Shown piece after piece: positions 23,050 to 34,131 of a stretch of 64,000 nt of DNA (positions are counted from its first letter, which is position 1; each line of letters starts with the position of its first letter). A model generated the notes under the pieces. The model searched no databases, was not told the DNA's origin, and worked only from the letters and a program-made list of their open reading frames with translations. Source of the stretch: Strobilurus pachycystidiatus. Taxonomy: Eukaryota > Basidiomycota > Agaricomycetes > Agaricales > Physalacriaceae. The stretch spans positions 2,604,001 to 2,668,000 of the forward strand of contig JAHLMK010000006.1 in NCBI GenBank assembly GCA_019915135.1, read 5' to 3'. The position numbers were made by a program, and so were the translations under genes.

Positions 23050-24075
23050 TCAAACACTATGTTTTCGCTTCAAGTCCTGCCCCAATGCCAGTAAGCTTTG
23101 CGCAATCTTCTCAGCATCAGTCTTCATTTTTGCTACCTCCTTTCTCAGAGAGGCTATCTCCGTGTCCTTCTCCTTGATCACTCTGTCTTTCTCTAGGAGA
23201 GTCTTTGCTTGCTCCGCCTTTGATTCTTCGGCGGGACGCTGTAATGCCTTTATAATCACTAAGAGGTCCTTCGGCTCCATCGACAATAACGTCGCTTCGG
23301 AGATACCAAACGGCGTGGACCCAGATTCTGGAATGGCGGACGTGGGCGCGGCGAGAGTTAGAGGTTGGTTGGCCGAGAACGCCACGTCGGATGTTCGCTG
23401 GCGCTTCGAGGCGCGCAGGCCGTAATCCGATTGCCTACCAGCACTAGTACTGAACGACGAGGACGCCCTGATGCTTGACCCTGTTTGTGGCATTCCAAGA
23501 GGAAAACACACGCTGTTGTTAAAACGGCATTCGCGACACTTTTTCCGACTAGGAGCTACGCGCCGCTCGTATTCGCACCGAAGACCTTTGTCGATGCATC
23601 GCGGGCACTGGATGGACGAAAGGTAAGCATGGCTGAATCGCATAGAGACGACGCATACGCACTGCAGGATCCATAAGCGTTGGACTAATATCCCAGAGGT
23701 CAATCAAGACACCGTCGACCAAGCCGGCGCTTAGAGTGCGATCCTTCACGTTCTGCATGACCAACAGGCGGCGAAGCTCTCCCTTGAGATCGCTCTGCTC
23801 TTCTCCGGAGAGTGTGACGGCGAGACGATATAGCCTTGCAATACCCGCAGCGGGTGGGGGCTTGGGCAGCGCCTCGAACTAGGTACAGAAAAGTCAGACG
23901 TTTGAGAATGGGATTCGGAGTTTTGGGAAGTAATAACCTGTTCAGCGAGCATTTGGGCGGTGGTGACAATTTCGTCTTCGTCTCCATGCAAGGACGGCTC
24001 GGGAGAGGAGGAGATTTCAAGGATCTCAGGCTGTGGCTTGGGCAAGGTGGGTTTGACATCCAGGGGTTCCGACAT
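23050..24075 (-). CDS. Zn2Cys6-type protein with C-terminal coiled coil
   Basis: Exons 24075-23938, 23878-23663 and 23607-23050; 303 residues. Exon 3 opens with a full binuclear-cluster spacing, C-x2-C-x6-C-x12-C-x2-C-x6-C (Cys119, 122, 129, 142, 145, 152), with basic residues between (RRVAPSRKK) as in fungal GAL4-like DNA-binding domains. Unlike most of that family, the cluster is internal, after an acidic/Pro-rich N-terminus (ILEISSSPEPSLHGDEDE) and a helical segment (LSGEEQSDLKGELRRLL). After a Ser-rich linker with a basic SKRQRTSD patch (possible nuclear signal), the last 75 residues form a charged coiled coil (LRKEVAKMKTDAEKIAQSLL). A nuclear transcription regulator is likely. The unusual cluster position also fits the Agaricomycete group of zinc-cluster-like proteins of unknown role. 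Confidence 0.75.
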
Positions 24076-24515
24076 AGTGGGAAGACGGAGGGAAAGCTTA
24101 CTTCGAAAGGATGAGCCAAATTGTTCAGCGCGCGCATTGGACTCTGTGATTACGGATCCGCCGCCTCGACCTAATTTGTAAAACATCGAGCCAATGAGGG
24201 TCTGATAATGTAAGGGAAGGAAGAGAGAAACACTGATTCAGATTCCTTCACGCACTCCCAAAAATCGACGCTGTCCCAGACCAATCTTCGCCTGATAACC
24301 CTACAGCGATTATCCTGGTTTCACGAAAGTTGACGAGACGATGGAAGCATCGAGTGATCACCATGGACTACGACAGTCAGACGCATCCTGCTGCCTCTCT
24401 GCCATTCCTGCCCCTGCAAATGTATGTATGCCGATCGGCACTTGGTCGCGATGGCGAGAATCCAAATATGGACTACCGCCCGGCAGATGCGTGTTCGCTT
24501 TGAACAACCATCGAC
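24076..24515. other. Divergent intergenic region
   Basis: Between the zinc-cluster gene and the family A F-box gene at 24516; no clear TATA box or other element identified. Confidence 0.35.
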
Positions 24516-25572
24516 ATGATGGCAAATGACGAATTCAGCAACGTCCATCCCTTCTCTCATTTGCCGGAAGACATTGGTCGCTCAATCTTTGAGTTGGCTG
24601 CGGCGAACGATAAAACGACTGCTTGTGCTCTTGCGTGTGTATCAAAAGAGGTTTACGCATGGTGAGCCGTTGAATCAATCTGTACATGTTCTGATCGTGT
24701 CCCAACTTCCAAGGACAGCACCAATCATATATCGCGGCGTCCAACTCCGCACCACGCGTCAAGCCCGCGCGTTCGTTGGCGCAATAAAATCGCATCTGGC
24801 GCGCGATCCGCAGTTCATCTCCAAGACCGTGCAGACCCTGAAAATGTATCCGGCTGCCACGGAGAACCGCTTTCGTTGCAACCGCATCCTGGAGCACTGT
24901 CCTGGGCTCCGTGATCTCTTCTACCTCGCACTCATAACATACCCCCGCCGACCGTTGAAGCTCCAATCCTCTCATGGCGCGCTCCAGCGCCTCTCTCTAG
25001 ACCTTGAGGACGGATCTTTTTTCCAGTTCCAAACGCAGATAATCCCAGCTCTCCCCGTCACACTCACACACATACACATCCATTTTTACCACTGGCTTCG
25101 AGGTGTGCTCAACTGGGAAGCACTCCTTTCCCGATGTCTGTCCTTGTCGCACATCATGCTTGAAATCACTCCTATCAAGGGGTGGCATCCCTTGGAAAGA
25201 CTCGCCGAGAACATCGTCGTTCTCATCCCGCTTATCTCTTCCTCATCCCTGCGTCAGATATATTGTGCTTTCGAGGCTGACTTGCCCGGCTTCTCGGTAT
25301 CGTCTTACAATCGGGGTGTCATGGATTTGATGGAGCAGTTCTCGACAGATCCTCGCGTGGCATTCATCCTTTTCATGCCTCGGGGCGTCGATCTCGCAAT
25401 GGTGAAGTGTCCGGGGCCCGTGGTAGTTGGCTGCAAGGAAAGGAAACGGGAGCAGGAGCGGGACAGCGAAGAGAAGTCCGTTTGGACGAGATCTGCGGCT
25501 GATGGGAGGATTTGGGAGGTTATGGACATTGCCGCGCAGGCGAGAGAATTTGGACGTACTGTCTATATGTAA
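24516..25572 (+). CDS. F-box protein, family A
   Basis: Exons 24516-24661 and 24714-25572; 334 residues. Exon 1 holds the F-box-like helices (SHLPEDIGRSIFELA, CALACVSKEVYAW); the 52-nt intron GTGAGC..CAAG splits the Trp codon. Exon 2 starts TAPIIYRGVQLRTTRQAR and follows the family A order (ILEHCPGLRDLFYL, LQSSHGALQRLSLD, LPVTLTHIHI, FSTDPRVAFILF), ending SVWTRSAADGRIWEVMDIAA. This intact member is the reference that shows the nonsense change in the next gene. Expected SCF adaptor; substrate unknown. Confidence 0.84.
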
Positions 25573-25815
25573 GATTGTACACAGTTGGCTCTAAAGTGAT
25601 TTCTGAATACTTATGATATATCGATGCATCTGCAGTCAGGGAGGTCGAACCACACCGCGGGGTTAAGACTTGACTTAACATTGTAGTACGAGCAACAGTG
25701 TCGTCGTCGTTACAGCGGCTTTGTGGGCTTCGGGAGGCGGCGGGAGGCCGGGGATCTTTAAAGAAACATACACTGCCGCCGGCATGCGTGTCTCCTGCTT
25801 CCGACCACCATCGAC

Positions 25816-26859
25816 ATGATATCAAAAGAGCAATCCTCAGACGTCCATCTCTTCTCTCGTTTGCCGAAAGACATAGGCCGGTTAGTCTTCGAACTGGCAG
25901 CAACGATCGACAAAACCACTGCTTGTTCTCTTGCATGCGTGTCAAAGGAGGTTCGCGCATGGTGAGCGATTGACAAAATCCTTCCCCTCGTGATCTGAAT
26001 GTGTCCAAGGACGGAGCAGAGCATGTATCGTGACGTCCATCTGTGGACCGCGAGCCAGGCAGAGGCATTCGTTCGTGCGATCGAACGCGATCCGCAGTTG
26101 ATCTCCGACAACGTGAAGACATTGAAATTCTCATGGCATGCCGCCTATGATCGCCTTCGTTGCGAAGACATCCTTGAACATTGTCCTGGGATCCATACTC
26201 TCACCTACTTCGTGGGTTCCCCATCCGTAGACTGCCGAACGCAGAAATTCCAGTCTTCCCATGGCGCGCTTCGCCGCCTCTCTTTGGAAGAGCCGGGAAG
26301 TAGGGACATGTTCGAAAATCTCATGATACCTAATCTCCCCGTCACACTCTCACGCATGCGTCTCAAGTATGCCATATGGTCCCAATATAGGGTACCCAAT
26401 TGGGGGGCACTCCTCGCCCAAAGTCCATCCTTGGAACACATCATGCTCGACACTACTCCCCGCTACGCTACCTTTTTGAACATATCAGCACGAGTCACTC
26501 CTAACATATCCGCTCTCCTATCGCTCTCCCCTTCATCATCTCTGCGTCAGATCCACTGTGCTTTGAAACTCGAGCCGGACGAGACTGCAAACTCCCCGGT
26601 AGCGTTGATCAGTGTCAGTGACATGATAGAGCATTTCTCGATGGAACCGCGGGTGTCATTCATTGTGTTTCAGCCTCGGAAGAGCAGTCTCGCGTTGGTC
26701 AAGTGTACAGGGATCGTAGTGGTTTGGTATGAAGAAACAGTGGCTGTTAGAGAGCCTTGGGTATCCGTTTAGAAAAGATCTGCTGCTAATGAAGGGTACT
26801 GGGAGTTGATGGACGTTGCTGCTCAGGCGAAGAAATCTAAATGTACAGTCTATATGTAA
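25816..26859 (+). pseudogene. F-box gene, family A, cut by one nonsense codon
   Basis: Exons 25816-25961 and 26010-26772, with the same exon 1 length (146 nt) and split Trp codon as the neighbour at 24516. The frame stops at TAG 26770-26772, directly after VREPWVSV. The same frame then continues KRSAANEGYWELMDVAAQAK to a TAA at 26857-26859. In the paralogue the aligned position is Trp (SVWTRSAADG), so a TGG to TAG change removes the last ~29 residues. Everything upstream is intact, so the 302-residue product might still be made and fold. Whether it counts as a pseudogene depends on expression and on the importance of the conserved tail. Confidence 0.75.
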
Positions 26860-27092
26860 ACTTGGCCGGATAAGCATAAATTCTTTGTTCAGTACCAGGT
26901 TACATTTTTACGTGGCCGGGTGGGGTTGTTGCCTCGACGCGACAAGGGTCGTCCACCGGACCGGGAATGCCGACCGTCACACAAATCTCAAACTCCCACG
27001 TTTTTGTGGCTTTCTTTGTGCAACCACAATCACAACGTATGCCCCTAGTATCGAGCACATGAAGTATCCCACTGACACCCCGTTTTCAGACA

Positions 27093-28644
27093 ATGCCCTG
27101 TGCGTCCTGCCCCCCTGGACTGCACAGTCCGGCTCCATCATTGTCCCAGCAACAGCGAATAGAGGTGCTGCTACGATCAAACGATGTCCCTAATGATGTG
27201 GAACGCGCCGAGCTCCGTGCGCTGAGGGAACGCGGTCGAGCGTACAGCCAGGAGCTCACTCTGAGAGTAGCTGAAGCTCAAAAGTATCTCGATTCTCTCC
27301 GCTTGGAGCAGACTACGACCAAACAATGGATATCCCAAACAACGGCGGTTTTGCACCCGGTCCGTTATATTCCCGCTGAAATTGGCAGAGATATTCTCTC
27401 TTGCCGTAGACGCCTCTCAGCCGCTACAGTTGCTCCCTCAACTGCGTCGTCGTGATTCTCTTTCGATGACTCGGCCTCAATGGGTCTTGTCGCACGTGTC
27501 GTCACACTGGAGACACACTGCACTGTCCACAACACGCATGTGGACTAGTCTTGTCTTCATATTCAAAGGCAGCGGAAATGCTCTGGGAAAATCGTACCTT
27601 CTCAGCGTCTATCTGTCGCGGTCTCGCGGTCTTCCTCTGTCCGTCCACCTGAAGGCGGACGTTGACTGTAAAGCCATATCCAACCAGCATCCATTTTCTA
27701 CGCTCGTGATGACCATCCCACGGTGGCGCACATGCAGACTTGACCTCCCGTATGATGCGTATCCCCTATTCAATGCCCTTCCATCCACTTTCGAGCTTTT
27801 GGAGTCCGCCGATGTCGTTGATAGGCAGTGGGTCGAAAGGATGCGAGAATGGGACAAGACGACCATCTTCCAGAACGCGCTTCGACTGCGGTCTATAAAA
27901 TGTCCCGACCCGCACCTGATGTTTGGCAAGTTCGAGCTGCCATGGCATCAGGTTGAGGTTTGCATGTCCGCCCAGTCACTTACTACTCTCGCTACCTTTT
28001 GTCGATCTCTCGAGCTATTGCCATCGCTCCGCTCCGCGTCGTTTGCACTGCTTCCTGAAATGAGCCCCGCCCTGCCCGTGCCCATCACCCATGCGCATCT
28101 TGCCGCCCTAACTCTCCACGGATGTGCGGCCACGATATCGCTTGCACTTCACTCCATCGATCTACCTAGCCTCCATACATTCTCTCTGGGTCTTGACTCA
28201 GATTCTTCTTCAATCCTACAACCCCTACCGCCCAACGTCGGACCGTCCATCAAAACAATCGCTGTCATGGTGAAAGCAAATGGCCTGGCGGAATCCGAAA
28301 GGCTCGCAGCAATGCTTACTTCGACTCCCAACGTCATGGACCTGAGCATTGAGATTGTACATGGACAATTAATCCCAAACATACTGAAGGCATTAGATAC
28401 CACTCTGCCATCATTGGAGACTTTAACCCTCATCAGAAGGGAAGGAATTACTATCACGCCGGAGCTTGTCTCGACGGTTACGCGGAGACGCGCTGGGACG
28501 GAAGGCCTCACTGAGTTGAAGGAGGTTAGGCTAGCGGGACCTGTTGAGTCGGAGGACGGGACAAAGAATTGGTTCAGAGCCCTGCAGGGGCTGAACATTA
28601 TTCACTATCTGCCTTACTCTGACGTTTCTCTTTGGAACTGCTGA
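27093..28644 (+). pseudogene. Family B F-box gene with one frameshift
   Basis: The first frame (27093 to about 27380) encodes MPCASCPPGLHSPAPSLSQQ, IEVLLRSNDVPNDVERAELR and WISQTTAVLHPVRYIPAEI, the family B N-terminus. The family then needs LxEIF, which is present only in the next frame (LAEIFSLAVDASQPLQLLPQ) from about 27379. The second frame then runs uninterrupted to 28644 with all family features (WVLSHVSSHWRHTALSTTRM, PRWRTCRLDLPYDAYPLF). One small indel near 27379 (two missing bases beside TT, or one extra) therefore separates otherwise healthy halves. It is either a very young null allele or a sequence error. Upstream, the CACGTG of its relatives is degenerate (TTACGTGG near 26908). 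Confidence 0.75.
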
Positions 28645-29095
28645 TAAACAATGACAATCCATGTGAGTGTGGGTCTCGACGGTGAAGCAGGAGTGTCAAG
28701 TGGAAAGTAGACTCACATCACAGACGAATTGGTCACCGAAACAACCAAATGAACATTATGTAGTCACAGTTAAACACCGTCTTTTGGAGTGAGAAATGGG
28801 CAACTTTGCACCTTTTTGCGCACTCGTCACGTTCTGAGATATTCCGTCTGGTCTCGGTTGCAACGTCTATTGTCTCATGGTCAGGTAAACACCTTGACAT
28901 GAGGAATACATCGCAAATGCCTGTTCAGCATACTCGAGGAGAATTCAAAACACTCACTTTATGGTCGATACAAATTGGGACTTGGGAGAGAACGAGAGAC
29001 TCATACGGTAGAGGGAGGACGAGAGCCACAGGGTCTCGGGTCCAAATCTAGGTTTATATCTCCGTTGATCCGACGCAATCCGGTGGCCGTGGTTA
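28645..29095. other. Intergenic, left flank of Tc1 element
   Basis: No gene or repeat seen. Ends at the TA (29094-29095) that precedes the Tc1 inverted repeat. Confidence 0.4.
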
Positions 29096-29136
29096 CACTA
29101 ACGGCATAAATTGATGCCTGCCTGCCTTTTTTGGAA
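29096..29136 (+). repeat. Tc1 left terminal inverted repeat
   Basis: 41 bp, identical to the reverse complement of 30423-30463. Preceded by TA. Confidence 0.92.
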
Positions 29137-29189
29137 ATTGTGTGATTGCTGTCCTTGACGACGGCTAAGAGCTCTCTTATCAACCAACT

Positions 29190-30272
29190 ATGACCCGCAC
29201 CTATACAAACTGTTCACCTACCAAGCGACGCGCCCTATGGATATACCGCTCCAAGCAGAAAATGACCTGGAAGGAAATTCTGGAGCAGGATGAGTTCAAG
29301 GGCACGAGAATGTCGGACTCGACGTTGAGGAGGAATTATCGGCGGCTGGAGGCCAATGGACAGAACTGCTACGATGTCGGGACACATTCTGGACGCCCTC
29401 ACAACATCCCATCCCCAGCACTTCACGATGCCACCAACAAATTAGACGAAGGCGAGCTTCGTGATGGCGCGGATGTGCAGCGCAAACTATTCCCCGATAT
29501 CCCCCAGCGTACTGTTCGAAAGCGTCTCCGTGACGTCGGATATTTGGGATTCCATCGACCAAAGAAGCCACTTCTCGAAGAGCGCCATGTTCGGGCACGC
29601 AAGGCCTTTGCGAGGGTCTTCAAGGACTGGCAGAGCCTCAGCACCTTCCTCGACTACTCCATTGTGTTCTCCGACAAGTCTAGATTCATGATTCACGGCT
29701 CGGATGGTCTCAAGTGGTGTCGCCGGAAGAGGGGTGTGGGCAGAATGGATCAGAAGAACATCCGACCGACGAGAAAACACGGTATGGGGAAGGGGAAGGA
29801 TAAAGGGACACTCAATGTATGGGGTTGCATCACGCCATGGGGTGTCGGAGAGCTCTATCGTGTTGAGGGCATCCTCAAATCGGACCAATACCTCCACATC
29901 CTCGACAAGTACCTCCTCCCAAGCCTTGAATTCCACGATATCCACGCGCCACATTTCATGTTTCAGCAGGACAACGACCCCAAACACACCTCCATGGTGG
30001 CTCGGAAATGGTTTGAGGACCATCACATTCCTGTTCTGCGCTGGCCTGCCCAGTCCCCGGATCTTTCGCCCATCGAAAATGCCTGGGATGAACTTGATCG
30101 CCGCGTGCGCCTCGTTTCTCCCGCTCCCGTCACATCAGATGACCTCTTCAAACTCTTGAGGGACATCTGGTACTCTGAAGACTTCCAGGATTATGTTCTG
30201 AAAGTATACAACTCATTTCCGCGACGTCTAGCCAAGCTTGAGCAGGCAGATGGCGGGTTAACGGGATATTAG
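29190..30272 (+). CDS. Tc1-type DD34E transposase
   Basis: Cut-and-paste DDE transposase, 360 residues, no intron. The N-terminal 120 residues look like paired helix-turn-helix DNA-binding domains (LWIYRSKQKMTWKEILEQ; GRPHNIPSPALHDA; IPQRTVRKRLRDVGY). Catalytic triad: Asp162 in FSDKSRF, Asp261 in QQDNDPKHTS and Glu296 in SPDLSPIENAWD, with exactly 34 residues between the last two, the DD34E spacing of Tc1. The ATG lies 54 bp inside the left inverted repeat and the stop 150 bp before the right repeat. No stop, frameshift or missing catalytic residue, so the protein may be active. Confidence 0.94.
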   Translation: MTRTYTNCSPTKRRALWIYRSKQKMTWKEILEQDEFKGTRMSDSTLRRNYRRLEANGQNCYDVGTHSGRPHNIPSPALHDATNKLDEGELRDGADVQRKLFPDIPQRTVRKRLRDVGYLGFHRPKKPLLEERHVRARKAFARVFKDWQSLSTFLDYSIVFSDKSRFMIHGSDGLKWCRRKRGVGRMDQKNIRPTRKHGMGKGKDKGTLNVWGCITPWGVGELYRVEGILKSDQYLHILDKYLLPSLEFHDIHAPHFMFQQDNDPKHTSMVARKWFEDHHIPVLRWPAQSPDLSPIENAWDELDRRVRLVSPAPVTSDDLFKLLRDIWYSEDFQDYVLKVYNSFPRRLAKLEQADGGLTGY

Positions 30273-30422
30273 GCTGTTTGCCTTTGGTTCCGAAGGACTT
30301 TTTTCTGTCTTTTTATTTTTTATGTATCCATAGAGTCTTCTGCTATACAATGTACATATTTTGGTAGCCCAGTAGCCCATAATTCACGACTTCGACACAA
30401 CTCTCGCAATTTCTCGGACGAC

Positions 30423-30463
30423 TTCCAAAAAAGGCAGGCAGGCATCAATTTATGCCGTTAGTG
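30423..30463 (-). repeat. Tc1 right terminal inverted repeat
   Basis: 41 bp; exact inverted match of the left repeat, followed by TA. Confidence 0.92.
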
Positions 30464-30465
30464 TA

Positions 30466-32207
30466 TGTGCACGCGCTAGAGTCTGACTCCCACCCAGACT
30501 CTCATCTACTCACATCTGTACATTTATCACCATTATTTGCTGTGCGTTCTGTCCTTCCCTCTTCTTAAGCCGGGAACCGGTACGTACGGCGTGGCCGACT
30601 GCTCGGCTGCGCAAGTTGCCAGGCACTTTGTCAGCAGAGTCCAGACCACCACGTGCATCCGCGCTGCTCTCTTCCAAGTTCCCACACTGCAGTGACAACG
30701 CGCCAACCGCCTTTCGGAATTCATCGCCGCCCCCACAACCGCGCACGCCGACACTATGGAACGGGCATGGATACCCATGGAGCTTCTGGTCGTGTCCAAC
30801 TTGGCGGGGACGACGGCAGTATTGGAATACTATATGGACTACGTGCGTTTGTTTTGTAGCTTATTGTGGGATGGCGCTAACGAGGCTCCTTGACGCAGTT
30901 CTCGACTCGCAGAATCTACCAGTGCTCGGTATCGCTGCGTCCGTTGACCGATCTTGGTCGCTAGCCTTTTGACTTCGCGATGGGCGCTTACTGGACGAGG
31001 AAGAGGAAATGCTGGACGCCGCACACACTTGTCACTCCGCGCAAATTTCCGACACCGGCTACTACCACAACCAGAAAGAGCTACACGTCGAATTCTACGC
31101 CTCTCTCGGCCACACCAGGTGTCAAGCCAGGTGTACAACTACGCTGCCCTGCCACTCGTACACGCTTCTGAAGCGCCCGCCTTGTCTCCTTCATACTCAA
31201 TCACTCACCCGCACCCGTTCCCTCCCGTTCCGCGCACACCCTCATCCCCACATGTGCCCGAACGCAACACATCGCAGTAGCAGGCAAAGCACTCGCGCTC
31301 CCAATCAGGCCAGGCGAATCCGAGTAGCGTGGGGGGAATACGCGAGCTCTGTGGCGGGGAGAACGCGAAGAATATCAAAGACACGAAGGTACGTTCGCGA
31401 CTGTTGCTCTTGGGTGAAAGTGGTTCGTTCGCAGACTAGAGATATGGATGTGGATAGTGTTTCACGATATCCGGAGGAGGAGGAGGGTCTGAATTGGTTT
31501 GTTGTTTTCTTTCAATTTGTGTTCTGCATGCTGATTTGATATGGTCAGACCTTGGCTTCCCATCTTCCAGCGGCGCAACCACATACAGTTGATCCCAACC
31601 CGCCTGTTCCGTCAACAAGCCCTCTACCGTTATCGGTGACGGGCCCAGCCATCACGCAGCCTGTGCCTACAATGCCAACAAACCTCAATTCAGTAGCGCC
31701 GACGAACTCCAATCCCTGCCCATGGAACAGACCCCCAACCACGACGTCATCTCCATGCGCGCTGAACACGATTTCTTCCACGCGTAGGACACGGCATCGA
31801 CGCGCGAACCCAGAACCCACGCGGCGCTCACCATGTGGGTCCTCGGTCAAAAACGATCCTGGAGCGGCATGGGCAACCGATGAAGCGGGGAGCGTCCACC
31901 TCGCTGTTGTCTTTTAACCTGCTCACCGCCTCCTTGCGCTTACGCCCATCGCCTCTTCGCCTTCCAACCAGCTCTTTGCCCACTCCACAGCTTCCAACCC
32001 AATCCGTTGATGTTCAAGGTTCCGAGAACGACTGCCTCTACCTCGGCCCAATTCCCGTGCTGATCTCGACCGAGTGGCTCAATGAAAGGGGAATGCTGCT
32101 GAGAGGAGATCGAGCCCAACACGCCGGCGAATGCTGCGTTCCAGCCTCGCATCTTTATTCTCGTGTCGGTCAGGAGGTGGTTGAAGAGTCCCTTTGGGAA
32201 AGTTATG
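30466..32207 (+). pseudogene. Decayed or unidentified coding region, copy 1
   Basis: No intact gene found, but protein-like stretches with splice-like joins occur. At 30759 MERAWIPMELLVVSNLAGTT reads up to a GTGCGT donor and past a GCAG acceptor. Around 31220-31380 a Pro-rich stretch meets one in-frame TAG at 31278-31280 and continues GGIRELCGGENAKNIKDTK to a GTACGT donor, with TRDMDVDSVSRYPEEEE after the next acceptor. From 31552 a Pro/Thr-rich frame runs to 31917. I recognise no family. It may be a broken gene, or several, that arrived with the F-box locus. The same sequence is in copy 2 at 36201-37942. Confidence 0.35.
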
Positions 32208-32270
32208 GCGCTTTGGGAGGTGATGGATATCGCAGCACAGAGGGAACGTGGATGCATGATCTATATATGA
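32208..32270 (+). pseudogene. C-terminal fragment of a family A F-box gene, copy 1
   Basis: The frame ALWEVMDIAAQRERGCMIYI ends in TGA and matches the family A tail (WEVMDIAAQAREFGR in the 24516 gene). No upstream part of that gene is recognisable in frame, so this is a leftover tail about 200 bp before the intact F-box gene at 32470. An identical fragment lies at 37943-38005. Confidence 0.65.
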
Positions 32271-32469
32271 ATTTGTGAACGTCCGGTTCGGTAGAAAGTA
32301 CTATATAGTACCTCCATCTCGTTGATTGACTATGCTGTGTTGTCTCGTTTCCCGTATCGACGTTCCTGTCACCATACTGTAAAGGTCTCCAGACAGGCGA
32401 TATTCGACTGCCAAAATAGGTTTGATCCTCGCTGACTAAGCTTGCCTGTCTTTTGTTTGAACGATCACG

Positions 32470-33538
32470 ATGACATCCGACATTGATATCACCCTGCGTT
32501 TTCCGCCTCTCCCTGTAGACGTGGGTCGGCTCATCCTTGAGACGTCCGCCGACAACGACCCCAAGACCGCTTCTGCTCTTGTGTGTGTATCCAAAGCTGT
32601 CCGTGCATGGTGAGTCATGGTTCATTTCGCTCTCTCTCCTCCTTCTAAGCGTGGATGTTAGGATCGATCCGGTCTTATATAGGGACATCTGCCTCACAAC
32701 CTCAGGCCAGACGGATGCGCTGGTTAGCACGATCCAAACTCGCCTGCCACACTATCCCTCTTTCTTCGCCAGCAACGTGAAAACCCTCGTTTTCCGGCAG
32801 GATGCGACGACAGACGCGCGGGCCTGCGAATTCGTCTTGGAACATTGTCCCAGCGTACACACACTTTCCTATTGGAGACACTCGCAGCCAAGAATGTCCC
32901 AGCCATTACGCTCATTCCAGTCCCCGCATGGCGCGCTCCAACGCCTGTCCTTGCAGCCGGGAAGTGCAGAGGCTTTTCAAGCCTTGATACCCTCCCTCCC
33001 TTCCTCCGTATCCCATCTACGCCTCAAGTATTGGGCAATGACACAGCCCCTGGATGTTCCTGATTGGGCCGCATTGTTCAGACAATGTAACCATCTCACA
33101 CATCTCTTCATGGACTACTCCCTGCTCGCCTCATCTACATACACAAGTGCAATACGGTCTCGCCTGACTCCGCTACTTGCATTGCACGCACCCTCGCTGC
33201 GTCACATAATATGTGTCTTGAACTTTTGGCAACATACACATCCACGGTCACGTACGCAGCTATTGCATCCGTCGAATTGGGGGCACCCAAGTCAGGCTCG
33301 AAAGATGTACAAAGAGTTCATATCGGACCCGCGCGTGGTCTTTGTTGGACTTCAGCCGGATAGACCTGAGGTTCCTGCGGTGGAGGAGGTCCCCGGCCTT
33401 GTGATGTTGCGCGTGGATCTCGAAAATTGGATCATGAGGAATGATGGCCTGCTAGGTTGGGACCTGACTCCGAGAGTCAAAGGTCTCGATGTCTGGGACA
33501 TAGCGGAGATGGCAGCGCGGGAAAGGAGATCTGATTGA
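32470..33538 (+). CDS. F-box protein, family A, duplication copy 1
   Basis: Exons 32470-32609 and 32662-33538; 338 residues. Exon 1: FPPLPVDVGRLILETSADND then LVCVSKAVRAW, F-box-like helices. A 52-nt intron GTGAGT..TTAG splits the Trp codon. Exon 2: IDPVLYRDICLTTSGQTDAL, FVLEHCPSVHTLSYW, FQSPHGALQRLSLQP, LPSSVSHLRLKYW, FISDPRVVFVGLQP and the tail LDVWDIAEMAARERR. All family A landmarks are intact and the same protein is encoded at 38205-39273. Expected SCF substrate adaptor. Confidence 0.84.
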
Positions 33539-34131
33539 GATGTTGATTTCCTGCAGTGGACTCACAAGTCGCTGCAGACTTCGCTGATTATTACTATTTC
33601 TTCGAACTTTTTGACTCTTGAATAGAAGAGCCTGACGTTACCCAGACTCTCTTTTATCTACTCCCATCTGACTCCCGGCACGACACGAGCCACGCGGCGG
33701 CTTCCATTTCGACATGATGATCGGCAAGCAGCCTTCTTCAACCATCAACTTGACAAATGTCCATTATAGACATCAACCGATTCGTCCTTCGTGATCGAGG
33801 CTGCCCGACCGTCGACTTGGAGGCACTATCGTGCCACTGCTTGGGTGCTACGCTCTGGGGTTGTGTTGACGTTATCGTGATAGTCGTGAGGGTTCCTCCC
33901 TCGACTTTTGTTCATCATCCTGCGACCATGCATGTACTCCCAGGCAATGCATCCCAAATCCTATACAGCTCTTCCTTCGTCTGTGATGCTGCCTTGGTTT
34001 TCGATGTCAGTTCGTCGACCATTGCCGCCATCCGAGCCTTTGTCATATCATGATCATGATCATACGGCCAGCGAGTATAACTCGACGCAACACGAACCGC
34101 TACTTCTGATCCTCAACAGATACCTACTCTA
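33539..34131. other. Spacer, copy 1
   Basis: Between the F-box and membrane-protein genes. A 98-codon open frame (33757-34053) has no recognisable domain. A self-complementary run of TGATCA/ATCATG units lies at about 34048-34066. Same sequence in copy 2 (39274-39866). Confidence 0.4.

Larger units (their letters stand above)
29096..30463 (+). mobile_element. Complete Tc1/mariner-superfamily element, 1368 bp
   Basis: Perfect 41-bp terminal inverted repeats (29096-29136 and 30423-30463), starting CACTAACGGC and ending TTTTTTGGAA at the inner side. They are flanked by TA on both sides (29094-29095 and 30464-30465), the standard Tc1 target duplication. The single uninterrupted transposase gene fills most of the interior. 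Identical ends and an intact gene suggest recent arrival and possible activity. The region just inside the right end (30374 on) is the left breakpoint of the 5.7-kb duplication, so its right repeat exists twice (again at 36158-36198). Confidence 0.93.
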
